Assembly (NCBI RefSeq): GCF_019649055.1
Contig: NW_026570238.1
Span: 372,001 to 436,000, forward strand
DNA: 64,000 bases
Direction: 5' to 3'
From: Paramacrobiotus metropolitanus
Taxonomy: Eukaryota > Tardigrada > Eutardigrada > Parachela > Macrobiotidae
Shown here: piece after piece, positions 12,911 to 23,840 of the stretch
Layout: each line of letters begins with the position of its first letter
How positions within the stretch are numbered: position 1 is the stretch's first letter
Position numbers and translations under genes: made by a program
Notes under the pieces: generated by a model
What the model was told of the DNA's origin: nothing
The model's input: the letters and a program-made list of their open reading frames with translations, nothing else
Databases searched by the model: none

Positions 12911-14148
12911 TTATCCTCCAACTTTCTTTTTCTTTCCTTTAGAAGAATGTTTGCCAGTGTTATCAGTATCAGTATCTTGTTCCCCAGTCAACTTATTCTG
13001 CGGCTTTGCACCATCAGCCGGTGATTTGCTGGGTACAGAATCAATGTTTCCTGCAGCTGAAGGTGATAGTACAGGTTCCGAAATCCCTAGCTAAGAAACG
13101 CATAAAACAGGTTTTACAAACAAAAAACCAGTAGCATCCTTTGCTTTCTGTAATTTCTCGAAGCATAGCTTCCACTCTATATTATGTAAGAGAAGATTAA
13201 ATTGTACGATATCTTGTTAATTTTGTTTGACTTCTTTCTGCGAATGTACTTCGTACCTAACAATTGTCATTCACCCTAATCAGCTGGGCACATATCGATC
13301 GCATTTAAATAATGATTATAATATTACAAAGAATAAAAAAATCTCAAACAAATCTTACACCAAAAACCTAACAATACATATATACTTTTGTATTGATTGT
13401 ATGCATAAGTATAGCATAAGCATATCTTCTGTATCTTGCAGTTACTTGTATAGCGCTCACAGTAAAGCGCAACTTTTTGTTGGATTCAAAAAGTTGTTCA
13501 GCAGCAGCATGAAGTTCAGCAATTCTTTTGTGCAGAGTTTCAAATTTTTGGGTATCCGGATCGAAGCTGCACGCGCATATACGCAGTTTAATGTACCTAT
13601 AAATTAAGTACAGTAATTGACTTTACAATTTGGAACTTACTAGTAACCAACAGTGAATCATATGAATCAACACCTAGTACAGTACTTTCCAGCCATAGAG
13701 CTGCGGCGGTGATCCAAAAAATAATAATATAATATGCAATAGCCAATATGCATATTAATTCTGCAAACTTACTCAGTCAGATTGGAATGCTTAGTTTGGT
13801 CTTTGTATTTAAACGTCATTGCTGGAAAACAAGCAAAAACAGTGACACTGGACAACGTATAGGCTAATAGGCCAATTTAATTTAATTACTACTCCAGATA
13901 AAATTTTTTAGGCAAGGTGCTATATATGCACTGTTACGCCTCGCTTTTTATTATGCAATAATATTTTTGTGGCAACGTTGTAAATTACATGCAGTATTTT
14001 TTAATAAGAAAATAGTTATCGATGAAAAAATTACTGTATTGAAGCTATCCTCTTATTTTTTGTCGTTACCGTTAACGATATGGTCTCTGATGCTGGAAAC
14101 ATCGAGGTAAACAAGAAATCCTTTTGAAGTATCTTCAACAAATCCCAT
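12911..14148 (-). CDS. Unrecognised small protein assembled from short exons
   Basis: Four short exons join in phase with proper GT-AG sites. The first (ATG at 14148) encodes MGFVEDTSKGFLVYLDVSSI and onward; its GTAACG donor joins TTTCCAG at about 13822, giving NAMTFKYKDQTKHSN; the next (about 13603-13463) encodes a helical stretch with FETLHKRIAELHAAAEQLF; the last (about 13093-12911) is a polar tail ending GKKKKVGG and stop. The product is about 145 residues, with a probable short coiled coil in the middle and a lysine-rich, possibly nuclear, C-terminus. I do not recognise the family. An alternative start is the Met at 13819. Matched phases across three introns argue against chance. Confidence 0.5.
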
Positions 14149-14560
14149 GATAACGTTGAAACAAAAATTTATAATGTTGACTAGTTGACCAATAAAAGTA
14201 ATTTCAAGCGTCCCTTTATTTCATACGCAAGTGTAACTTATGTTGCCACAACTCCAGTTAAGCAATCATATTGCATATTAGTAATGATCTCTTAGTGCGC
14301 ATGGATCCTTTTTGAATTCCATAAATAATGAATTAATGGAAGATTTTAGCATCGCATTTCTATTATTTTTAAACCAGTCCAAGCATGTTCAAAAGTATCT
14401 ATACTTCACAATACCCGAATTCAGATTATCTGTACAGTATTTTTTGAGTCGAACTTCTTGTATGCCGTTATGCGAAGCTATTGTACACAGAGTACAGGCT
14501 ACTACTGTGCATGATTTAATATGATAAAGGAATTATTTAGCATTATCAAGTCTGTCAAAT

Positions 14561-15037
14561 TTATTCTTCGAAAAAGTGAACTATGAATTTTTTTATTGCG
14601 GCGTATACCAATGGCATATATGTAAGAGAATACCAGAGAAATGCCACATACTGGCATACGCAGAAGATTATTGTTAGAGCATAAGCACGCCACCACAAAG
14701 CAGACATCAATGTTAAAGTAAGAAAAACGAGAAAAAGCAACGTTGCTAACCAGCGAACTTCTTTAAACATTTCTTTAAGTTGATGCACAGGACCTTTCAA
14801 AAAGCAGGTGCTCCCTATGGACAACATATTGCCAACACTGAACAATACAGCAAAAATTGTCAGGCCATATACGGGCAGCCACAACAGACAGGAAGCCGCA
14901 ATTGAGCACGTTGTCCCTATAATGTAGCACACACAAAATCCCCGCAGACGACAGGCAAAACTTAAGGTGGTTTCTTCTTTAATTTGTTCGGCAGTTGTTT
15001 TTTCCCGCAGGTGTAAGGACACCTTTATCTTTTCCAT
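14561..15037 (-). CDS. SFT2-family vesicle transport protein
   Basis: A single-exon gene of 158 residues. After a polar N-terminus it has four hydrophobic segments, with the family signature FAVLFSVGNMLSIGSTCFL and then KGPVHQLKEMF between segments two and three, followed by a Trp-rich stretch (SALWWRAYALT) and WYSLTYMP. This matches SFT2D1/SFT2D2 (yeast Sft2p) in length and order. These proteins sit in Golgi and endosomal membranes and act in fusion of endosome-derived vesicles with the Golgi. The ATG at 15037 gives the expected length for the family. Confidence 0.92.
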   Translation of the reverse strand: MEKIKVSLHLREKTTAEQIKEETTLSFACRLRGFCVCYIIGTTCSIAASCLLWLPVYGLTIFAVLFSVGNMLSIGSTCFLKGPVHQLKEMFKEVRWLATLLFLVFLTLTLMSALWWRAYALTIIFCVCQYVAFLWYSLTYMPLVYAAIKKFIVHFFEE

Positions 15038-16275
15038 GCTGATGTCAAAAATGTGTGAAATACTTACAAATTACGGTGCTTCCAATCCGTATATTTGGTC
15101 GGAGAGTTATTAATAAGCTGATTATCAAGCAAATAATTGAAAAGCAGCAATAATTGGTTAATACGAAGTTGAAAACAAAAACAAGCAATCCATGATCACG
15201 CAGTTAGATACTGCGAAGTGCGAAGTCGGAGAATTACGTTAAGTTTGCATAACAAAATGAGTACTGTACTTCTACAGTAATTAATTGTAAGTACGTACTA
15301 ACGTTCAAGATACTTATGATTTAATTAATTTATCGTAAGCAAACAAGTCCCCGAAATTCATGACTTGATCGTTCATGACTGAGCAAAGTTTGACTACGCG
15401 CATGTGTCTAACCAAATACTTACAGTACATCCTTTTGTTACGAGTACTTTTGTTATGCAGTGCACTAACATTTAATCGAAGTAAGTGATATAATTTATAT
15501 TGTGACTTACATATTCCAAACTATTCTGCCAAAAAGTGTGGTGCTGTAAAAAATTTTGATTCGTTTGTTCTGACAAATAAAATATTTAGTTGTAGAATGA
15601 AGCATGCTTTTACTAAACAGTTTTGCCTCTCGCTTTTGAAGAAATCTCTCGGTATGGGCGGTCAAAAATTTACTTACCTGGTTAAACATGTGGGCTTGGC
15701 AGGAGTTATAGTTATATGACCTTCCCTGTTTTGTCGTGAGTGCTTAGCATACGCACGAATAAATGCAGACTGGATTTCCTACTAAATTGTCAAAGATATG
15801 AAAAAAAGGGTTATTTGGACTGTCTGTAATTTGGCTAATTAAATTTTGGTCAATTTTTTGCAACTTTGACAGCTTTGTGTCCGAGGACTTTCTTTACCTT
15901 GCTACCTGCTTCGAACCCTGACATTTCCCACTTGGCAAAAAGGTGTCGAATCCGTATGATTCAACCTTATCATCGTGAACGACAAGGAGTCGGAATCGTG
16001 TTTTGTGACAACCGACTAGCTATGTAATCATTTAGCCCAAAAATTACACATAATTTATAAGTGTCAAATTCTGTTTACAATAAAAGTACGGAAGTCAATT
16101 TGCAAGGAGTTTTGAGCTGGAATTGTTGTATGGAAGCACATGATCAATTGTACGTCAGCTGTAAGAAAAGTTTTGCAGTGCACATTTTGGCTTGACCCAA
16201 GTGATACATGGGTATTATAAGCAACTAACAAGTTCGGGATCACTGGCAATATTTTAACAAAAAATGCTTCGACAG
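15038..16275. other. Divergent intergenic region; probably holds the Rab first exon
   Basis: The Rab gene that follows has no in-frame ATG in its first visible exon, so its start codon should lie in a short upstream exon in this stretch. I could not identify it. Otherwise the sequence is AT-rich with many TACTGTAC-type palindromes. Confidence 0.3.
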
Positions 16276-17555
16276 TGATTTCCTCTTCAAGATAGTAATA
16301 CTGGGAGATGCTGGAGTTGGAAAATCATCCTTGCTTTTACGATATGCGGTAGGAAACAGTTTGGTTCATGTATATAGCGTGCGGGATTCATGCCGCACGT
16401 TATTATAGTCATAGAAGTATATATACTTTATGCTTCTGCTTTTAATGGATTTTATGCCTCAAGCACTCTTTGTGGTAGGAAAAAAATGCACTGAAACTTG
16501 CTTTACTAATAACTACCGTCCGCATGCTGTAACATGCTACCGTTATTACCCGTATGCAAATGTATACTGGAGTGAATATATACTCAGAATTAATGTTTAC
16601 TGACTAAACTTGAATATTTACTGACTGTTTGTTAGTAGGATGAATTGTTCAATCCCGTCTATATCAACACAATTGGAGTCGATTTTGTAAGCGAAACCGA
16701 GAAGAATTTTTAGCTCTCTCGTGATTGTTAAAATTGATGACCTTTTGAGTGTTTCAGAGGATTCGCACACTTCTGGTGGAAGACAAGCTAATCAAACTGC
16801 AAATTGTAAGTACTGGACAATGTGGACAAGGAAACCATAATACTAACACGCAGAAGCCTTCACATTCGGTTACAAGTGCAGGGCATTACCGTACGAGTAC
16901 TTACGTTCCAGTGGGACACCGCAGGGCAAGAAAGATTTCGGAACATTACGGCTAGCTTTTACCGCGGCTCCCACGGTATTATCCTAACATTTGATCTAAG
17001 TAACAAGGAGAGCTTCCTTCGCCTAGACAAATGGCTGGCAGAGTTGGAGCGCAACGTTGGACATAACGTGATACGGGTCATGGTCGGTACAAAAAGTGAC
17101 CTTGTCAGTCGCCGGGAAGTCAGTTACACACTTGCCAGAGTATGCTGCCAGCTTATGTATAAGCTGCAATCATAATCATCTCAAACACCAATAAAAACTG
17201 ACAATTATTACGTTTTTGCCTATTGTGCGCGTACTAAGGATTAATTCCACTAGGACCATACTTAGAGTGATATTTCACGTCGCGTAATTTTAACAGAAAA
17301 CCGTCAATTACACCATTAATGCAAAATAATTTTTTGCAGGCATACAGCGAAAAAATGAAACTGGCTTACGCCGAAACAAGCGCCAAACTCAATTTGAATG
17401 TGGATGAGCTTTTTCTATACATGGCAAAAGAAATTCTAACCAAAGTAAAATTAGGGCTAATAGATACGAATGACAAAAAAATTTCTGAGGAGACACAAAC
17501 AGTAAGCGTGGTGAATACGGAAACGGAGAAACCCCGCAAAAAGTCATGCTGCTAA
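16276..17555 (+). CDS. Rab-family small GTPase, 5' exon not found
   Basis: Exons encode the Rab core in order: DFLFKIVILGDAGVGKSS (P-loop, from about 16276), NPVYINTIGVDF (switch I with its threonine, about 16640), KLIKLQI joined across an intron to WDTAGQERFRN (acceptor TTCCAG about 16911), VGTKSDL (G4) and ETSAK (G5), ending KKSCC for double geranylgeranylation. Overall it resembles the Rab1/8/10/13 group, which controls vesicle docking, but the exact subfamily is unclear. G4 is TKSD instead of the usual NKxD; Rho-type GTPases also use TKxD, so GTP binding is probably kept. Upstream of the P-loop the frame reaches a stop without an ATG, so the start lies in an unseen exon. Confidence 0.88.
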
Positions 17556-17810
17556 ATACGTAATAACCTTTGCCAATTACTGTGTGTTGTGCTTACTTTA
17601 AACTTAAAACTGCAGCCTCTGCAAACAACAGCAAGAGCTCCCAATTCATGCAAAATAACAAACAAACAAAGCATGAGAAGACTCTCCAATGAAATCACTA
17701 ACGCAAAATACCAACAAACAACCAGCAAAACACCAACAAACAAACAAAAGCATCTGAATTAAGCATCCGTGAAAAATAAACTGTCAAAACCGTCGGGTTA
17801 GTCATTTAAA

Positions 17811-20600
17811 CTAGTGGCATGCAGCGGCTATACCCGCCTCAACAAAGATATCTGCTACCGTAGTACGATCACCAGTTTTGGAGTCTTCAAGAAAGAGGTC
17901 TCCCGTGACAATTCTTCCATCAATGGAAAGTATTCGAAACATACAAGGCTTACCCATTAACTTTTTTTTAGCAATTTTTGTATGTTCAGTTGTGTAGTGA
18001 CTGCGCCGAGGAGGCTGAATCCCTGTACAAAACACCAAAATATTGTTATTTCACTAGTGTCGTCAGACTTCAACTTCACAGCAAATAATAATATATTTAC
18101 CGTTAATTTTAGCCGTGAAGCACATTCTAGGATATCTGGCCAAGGATTCCGTCAGTGGTTTCATATCCTTCTTTTGCACCAATTCTATATTCCCGTAGTC
18201 CACGAAGCCCACCCAGGCCGCCGTCCTAACGGCAGAGTCACACTCGATAATAAATGCGCGATACCACTTCTCATCTGTGCAGAAGCAATATTCATTAGGC
18301 AACTGCAACCTTAATAGAAATTTTCGCCAAATAAACAACTGTACCAAGGGAATAACGTGCGCAAATCACTGTGCCGTTTGGAGGTAAGGCATCTAGTTCA
18401 GGTAAATGGTCGACAACGTTCTCAATTTCCATGGCCATTTCGTAATACAATTCTGCTGAACAAAGGTCACTCGAGTCTTCAATGGCGCACTCTGTCTCGT
18501 AAGTAGTTCGTAACAAAATAAAATGCATCAAGATGTTTCACATCCAAGCAAATTGCGTGATTATCAATTCTACCATGTAACCATCTTCTATGGTAAGTTT
18601 AAGTTTAGTCTGAAAAAGTCAACAGAGAACGTACTCACCAAAATTTGGATTATCGCTATACAGGGTAACATTTTCAGGATCAATAACCGTGCACGTCCGC
18701 ACTGAAATAGTGTCACCGATGTTGTATGTTGCTCCTTCAGCCATATCGTCGAATCGCTTTTGATATCCCGTTTGCAGCTGACACTTTTCGGCTTCGGATC
18801 GTTGAGGAGACCACATTCCGCTGTCGTCTGAATTTTGCTTTGAATGAAACCAATCATGCACGGAGATCGCGCTGCTATCTTCACCATTGTCTCTCCACAG
18901 CTTAATCTTGATCACCGCAATTTCTTCGGATTTCCTGCTGATTTCGTAAACGCAGCTCTTTTCTCCGCTGTTTCCACTTTTTAAAAACTTCAGAAGCCAT
19001 TCGACCACAGTCTGATCACCCAGCTTATCCTCAGGAATATCGGCTAACTGACACTGTATCACTGGTGATTCAATGCACTGAGCCGCCAAAGACAGTCCAC
19101 TTATAAAGTCCGCCTTCACTTCAAATTCATTCCCATACTCAATCAAGCGCACGGTATATTTTTTGGCTTTTATACCAGTAATTACACCGCGGTAATCCAA
19201 GCCATCCGTGTAAGTCACCGCATTCACGGCATCGATGCTGAGGTCTGGCGGCAGGTTACGAGAAACGTCTTGCTTAACCACGTTGTGGACATTCTAGAAG
19301 ACATGATTTAAACAGCCGAAGTTCTCAAGAGGAACAATACTACTGGCAAATAAGCGCCCAAAAAACATAGCCCTCACACAATGAGCTCGATTCGTGTAAT
19401 TCAGATTTTTCTCTGAAATTTCCATACGAGGCAAATACGGTTTGAAAACGATGTTATACCTGATAGCAAACAATATTACCAGATATTTTAATCAAGCACC
19501 TTTTTAGTTGATATACTCGTACCGTAGTTTCAGTTTTTCGACTGCTCGACACCCAACAAAAGGCCAGCCAAACCAATTCAAGCAGTGCATACATCACGAT
19601 ATACCTTAAATTTTGCGCTTATTAGACTGGTCCGTAATATTGTGGTAACCGTAGCAAGGAAACGATATCACGGAAGATGACCACTTGCCTGCATGCAGTG
19701 CCAGTTTTTATGTGGCACAACGTACACTTTTCGACCATTCGGAGCGTAAACGACTGTTCCCACATCCAAACGGAAGCCATCAGCAACTGTGTAGCCAGAG
19801 AGAAGGCGCTGTTCCATCCAGACAAAAAGTCCCAGTTCATGCCTGTTAATCAGTACATCCACAGTCTCCGGATCGGCCCTCACGAATTTGATCATAATTT
19901 CATTTTTGGGGTGCCGAAGTTGGATTAGAAGACTCTGGCAGATGCTCCCGCCCACATCCGTATCATCCAGTTGATTCACGGCAGACTGTGCCAGATAAAC
20001 GGGATCTTTGAGAAATCTCGCATGCAGTGGGAAGATACTGTTGTTGGGAAACACTCCTTCGTAACCACAATCTAGCAAGTACACCAGGCAGTTATGAGCG
20101 GAGAATCCTCGGAAGATTCCTCGTGTCCAACGCAAATGTGCTTCAAAACAGGATCCGCGGTCGACAGCGACAGCATCATCGTTCTTGAATCTACTCATCA
20201 AAAATTGGTAGGTGTTAACTATTCATTTTATGTACAAAAGCATAACGACAACAACCCAAAACACCGGCTCATATCTGATTTTTACAAGCCTGTTTTATAC
20301 ACACTCCATGTACATGTGCAAAGCAGCAAAATGCAATCATGTCGCTGACCTGTATCGTGCGCATCGGTTATGTTCTTGTCGTTGTCCGCTGTAAAAATCG
20401 TGCATCTCCTGAGATGTCTTGTCAGCCGGATAACTTCCATTTGAGTCTGGCAACCAGTACGATAGCATAACTCGGTGCGTGTGCTCGTCCACAGCAAGGT
20501 TGTGAGCGCGAACAGCTACCGTGTTGCCAATACGCGGAGGAGGTTCGCCAGATCTGGATAAAATTGAAAAAGGAGGGCAGTGCAAATGCAAGACATCGCA
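17811..20600 (-). CDS. Multi-Tudor domain protein (TDRD-like)
   Basis: At least three Tudor cores are visible from N- to C-terminus: one at about 20190-19950 (RGIFRGFSAHNCLVYLLDCGY), one at about 19230-19080 (YRGVITGIKAKKYTVRLIEYG) and one at about 18270-18100 (WYRAFIIECDSA, VGFVDYGNIELVQ). Each has the basic-aromatic then DYGN-like strand order of Tudor domains, and the flanking sequence fits extended Tudor domains. Such repeats bind dimethyl-arginine on Piwi proteins and scaffold germ granules and piRNA work. Exons near 20570-20350 continue the frame upstream, but the true start is not settled and may lie further up. The last exon (from about 18025, after TTGTACAG) ends at 17811. The middle Tudor lacks a clear aromatic cage and may not bind methyl-arginine. 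Confidence 0.78.
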
Positions 20601-21309
20601 TCTCAGAAACTTGTGGTCGTATTTACTTCTTCGAAAAACTCATGTTACGACTGCAATCCATCCCACAGAAGCCCGCAACGAGCGAGATTTTGCAATCCAG
20701 ATCCATCGTGCCGGAAAAGGGAAATCCCCGATAACCAGTGGCAGCTGGCATGGCTCCACAAAGTTTGTTGTTTCACCGGGAAGAGACACACCGACTGAAG
20801 GGAAGGCTCGTGGTATGCCTGAATGCAAAAATAAGCTCAACAGACGCTGCCGCGAAAAAGTGTTTATGCAAATACAAAAAAGCGCACTGAAAAATTTGAA
20901 CGATGGTAACTTGATCTGGACTTTTACAGCTGTGAGCTTAAAATAAAGCAACAGCACTTCTACAGTACGACACACAATTGACAATAAACTCACAATTATA
21001 ATAATACAATAATAAAGCGAACAGATACAATTGTCATACTGTTCAATCCTTGTACAAGCACCTGCCGGACTGGTCCGTAGACTCCGTACGCATGTACGCA
21101 GTGCATTGGAGACCGGTTCACCACCAAGTACCAACAATACGAGTACTTAAGAAGTAATAATAATAAATAATATTAAGTAATTACCATTAAATTCTGTAAA
21201 AATTTTTGAATTCTGTATAATATTGGTAATAACGTATATTTTTAAGTTCATTCAAATTTCAAACTCAGGATTAGGTCTTAAACTTTAAATTTGGGTGCAT
21301 AACCTCGCA

Positions 21310-21528
21310 TCACTCTACAGTACAGATAGGCAGCATCATCATAGGCTGACCACGGGCCACATGAACGATTCTGCAGAGCGAAATTTCACCATATCTTTTC
21401 TTGACTAGTTTAATATCGCTCATCACCATAACAATTATGGTATTCAGATTTATCGTACTTAAAAGGAGATTACTCGCATTTTTATGAATATTTACAAAAA
21501 ACGATTGTAAATCTTTGTGTTTGGACAT
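21310..21528 (-). CDS. Hypothetical 72-residue ORF, weak Sm/LSM resemblance
   Basis: A continuous ORF starts MSKHKDLQSFF at 21528 and ends at 21310. Its C-terminus (VHVARGQPMMMLPI) resembles the Sm2 motif pattern of Sm/LSM proteins (I/V-RG-xxx-M/ILP), and the middle has alternating hydrophobic residues like Sm strands. The Sm1 aspartate and glycine are not present where expected, so the family call is tentative. It lies between the Tudor gene and the AT-hook gene, all on the minus strand, and may be an exon of something larger. Confidence 0.25.
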   Translation of the reverse strand: MSKHKDLQSFFVNIHKNASNLLLSTINLNTIIVMVMSDIKLVKKRYGEISLCRIVHVARGQPMMMLPICTVE

Positions 21529-22241
21529 AATTTCAGCTTATATGTATGTGTACATGCTTGTATGCAATATTAATATACAATACATGCTTGTAAGCAATAT
21601 GACATGTAGTACAGCATACATTCTTCTTCATACATTAATCTTTATGATTCATTATTCTTCGTTACAATACTTAATCTTCGCTGATGAGTGAAAGAACCCT
21701 CGGCAGGTGAATATCTAATGCAGATGAAAAGTAATAATTATCATGCGAAATCGACGCTTAAGTTCCCAACCTTAATACTACCGGGGATCCGGGATACCAT
21801 TTTTGCCGACGTGATAACTCGCTACTCTACTGCAATGTTAATATTTATTTGGTTTGTTGTTCAACAGAAAAATAAAAATCATTTAAAACGTAACTACGTA
21901 ATTACTACATATTGCATTAGTTCAACTGCGATACATAATATCTACTCGAGTATATACCAAAGCGTACAATACATTTATAACACACTAATTCAAACCGATA
22001 CCGTATAATCACGATTAAAAGTCGACCATTAAAGAACTACTGTCACAGGGCCACGTTGTACACTTGCACTCACAGTCAGGAAGGAATCCAACTACATAAT
22101 AATTAAATCCGTCGATTATTTAAAAAGTCGACTGGTTGCGCAAAACGACACCAAAAGAAGATTCAAAATGTCCATGAGAATTAAAAAATGACACGCATTA
22201 AATTTGTACTACTCTGATACTAATTAAGGTATTGGCTCTCT

Positions 22242-23840
22242 TCACGAGCCGATCGCTGAAGTCCGTTTTGAGGAATATGCGGAATATGCAGTGGATCGCA
22301 GCACGGTATTTCTTTTATCTTCGGTAAATCCTTTCCGCCAAATACATACACCACGTAAATCTGTGAATAAACAGACGCAATAACAAGGACCTTCCTTATA
22401 CGATGCGTTTTTTTGTGCATATTGATGATAAGCTTTTGCTACATGTGGTATGTGCCTGATGTGTTTCGTTATCATGATTAAATTTTGAAGCTGCTGCCGC
22501 TTCTTGAATTTGACTATGTCTGCTAATGCCTGCAACAGCGGCGACATCATTTTTGATTTACTTTATAATTTACTTGATGATTTGCACCAGGTTTTATCAT
22601 TTCGAGCTTTAACTTGAAAACCAATAAGTACATACCTCATCAGCAAGAAGACTTGGATACTCTGAACACAATTATTGCTGAGCCACAAAAGAGTTGGGAG
22701 TTTCCAAAGAATTCTGAAACTGCTTAATTATAAGAACAAATGCGCGTATATTTCCACATTACTCATGTAGCAAATTGTTGGCTTCAGCCTTTAGTTAGCA
22801 TCCCCATTCCACCGTTAACTAACCGATAACCCTAAAATAAATTAGCTATAATGATAATAATGACTGCAGCCTACCGTTGTTTCAGACATGTAATGTCGCC
22901 GGTTCCGGACGAAAGTGATTTTTCCAAAATTATCACCCAAGCCACTGCTTTTGACCGTAAACTTGACATCAGACGACTTCCGGTCGATGCTGCCGGACCA
23001 CTGTGGTGGACAATGAGAGACGATGGGTTGTCCGGTAACGTTCGACTCATTTGCACTGGAAACCATGGGATTTTTACGTGGCCGACCGCGTTTACGGATT
23101 CCATCAAGGAAATCTGCCGATTCACTTTTGCGTTTCTTTTCCACTTCATTCTGCTCCTCCATGACCATGGCAGTAGGCGAACCGATTGCGAGAATCTTAG
23201 GGGACGACAAGCTGACCTTAGACTTCTTTGCTGCCGGCTCGTATCGACTGGATTTGCCGCGGGTTGTGCGCATTGCACGAATGTCCTGTTTGTTCCAGAC
23301 CGTGACCACGGCATCCTTTGGTATAATGTCCATACTTGCCAGGCGGGTGGCTTCTTCGATACTGTATTTTTCCAAATCGTAGAACCGGAAACACGAGCTT
23401 CGTCCTGATTCTTCGATCTCCTTTTCCGGGTCTAAATCCATAAACCCAAGATCAATCATACAGCAATTACTTCTACAATAATTACAGTGAGTCAAGTTAC
23501 TCAAGTAATGGAATCGCTTTTTTTTTGCTCGGGTGGCTACTCAGTTGAATTCCTTCTTTAAAAAAGACGTTCATGCGTGCATGCGAAAATTCTGATAACA
23601 AGATCGCCCGACAGTTTCGATGTGAACAATGCGCAAAGGCAAAGTCATACCTGGTCTGGGAAACAAGTCCAGAGGAAGAGGATGGTAAACTTTTATCCTA
23701 GCTTCTGATCCATCTTCGTGAGTTGGACGGGATCCAGCATTTACATTATCTGCCTGCGCACTTGTCAGTCCGTTTGACGACACTGTACCGCACAAGAAAA
23801 CACCCCCACTGTAAGTCATTCTGACGAAGTGCAAACCCAT
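22242..23840 (-). CDS. AT-hook nuclear protein, possible LEDGF/HDGFL2-like C-terminus
   Basis: The exon at 23840-23652 ends with a GTATGA donor and joins in phase to TTTAG|AC at about 23446, giving FPRPDPEKEIEES. The next exon carries a basic region with KKSK, VEKKRKSES and the AT-hook core KRGRPRKNP (about 23070), which grips the minor groove of AT-rich DNA. A downstream exon from about 22529 (acceptor TTGCAG) encodes ALADIVKFKKRQQLQ and ITKHIRHIPHVAKAYHQYAQ. That helical pattern resembles the integrase-binding/TFIIS-N-like domain of LEDGF and HDGFL2. No PWWP domain was seen, and the junctions between 22840 and 22530 are unresolved, so the C-terminal exon could belong to a separate gene. Confidence 0.45.

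Noticed and set aside
15875-15920. TTCGAA-containing stretch read on the minus strand as a tRNA T-arm (GGGTTCGAAGC)
   Set aside because: The flanking bases do not form a T-stem and no anticodon arm or acceptor stem pairs at the right spacing.
20521-20946. 141-codon plus-strand ORF
   Set aside because: It overlaps the Tudor gene on the other strand, has no recognisable domain, and its composition looks like non-coding sequence.
22851-23408. 185-codon plus-strand ORF
   Set aside because: It is the antisense shadow of the AT-hook exon, whose basic region, AT-hook and spliced junction give the better coding explanation.
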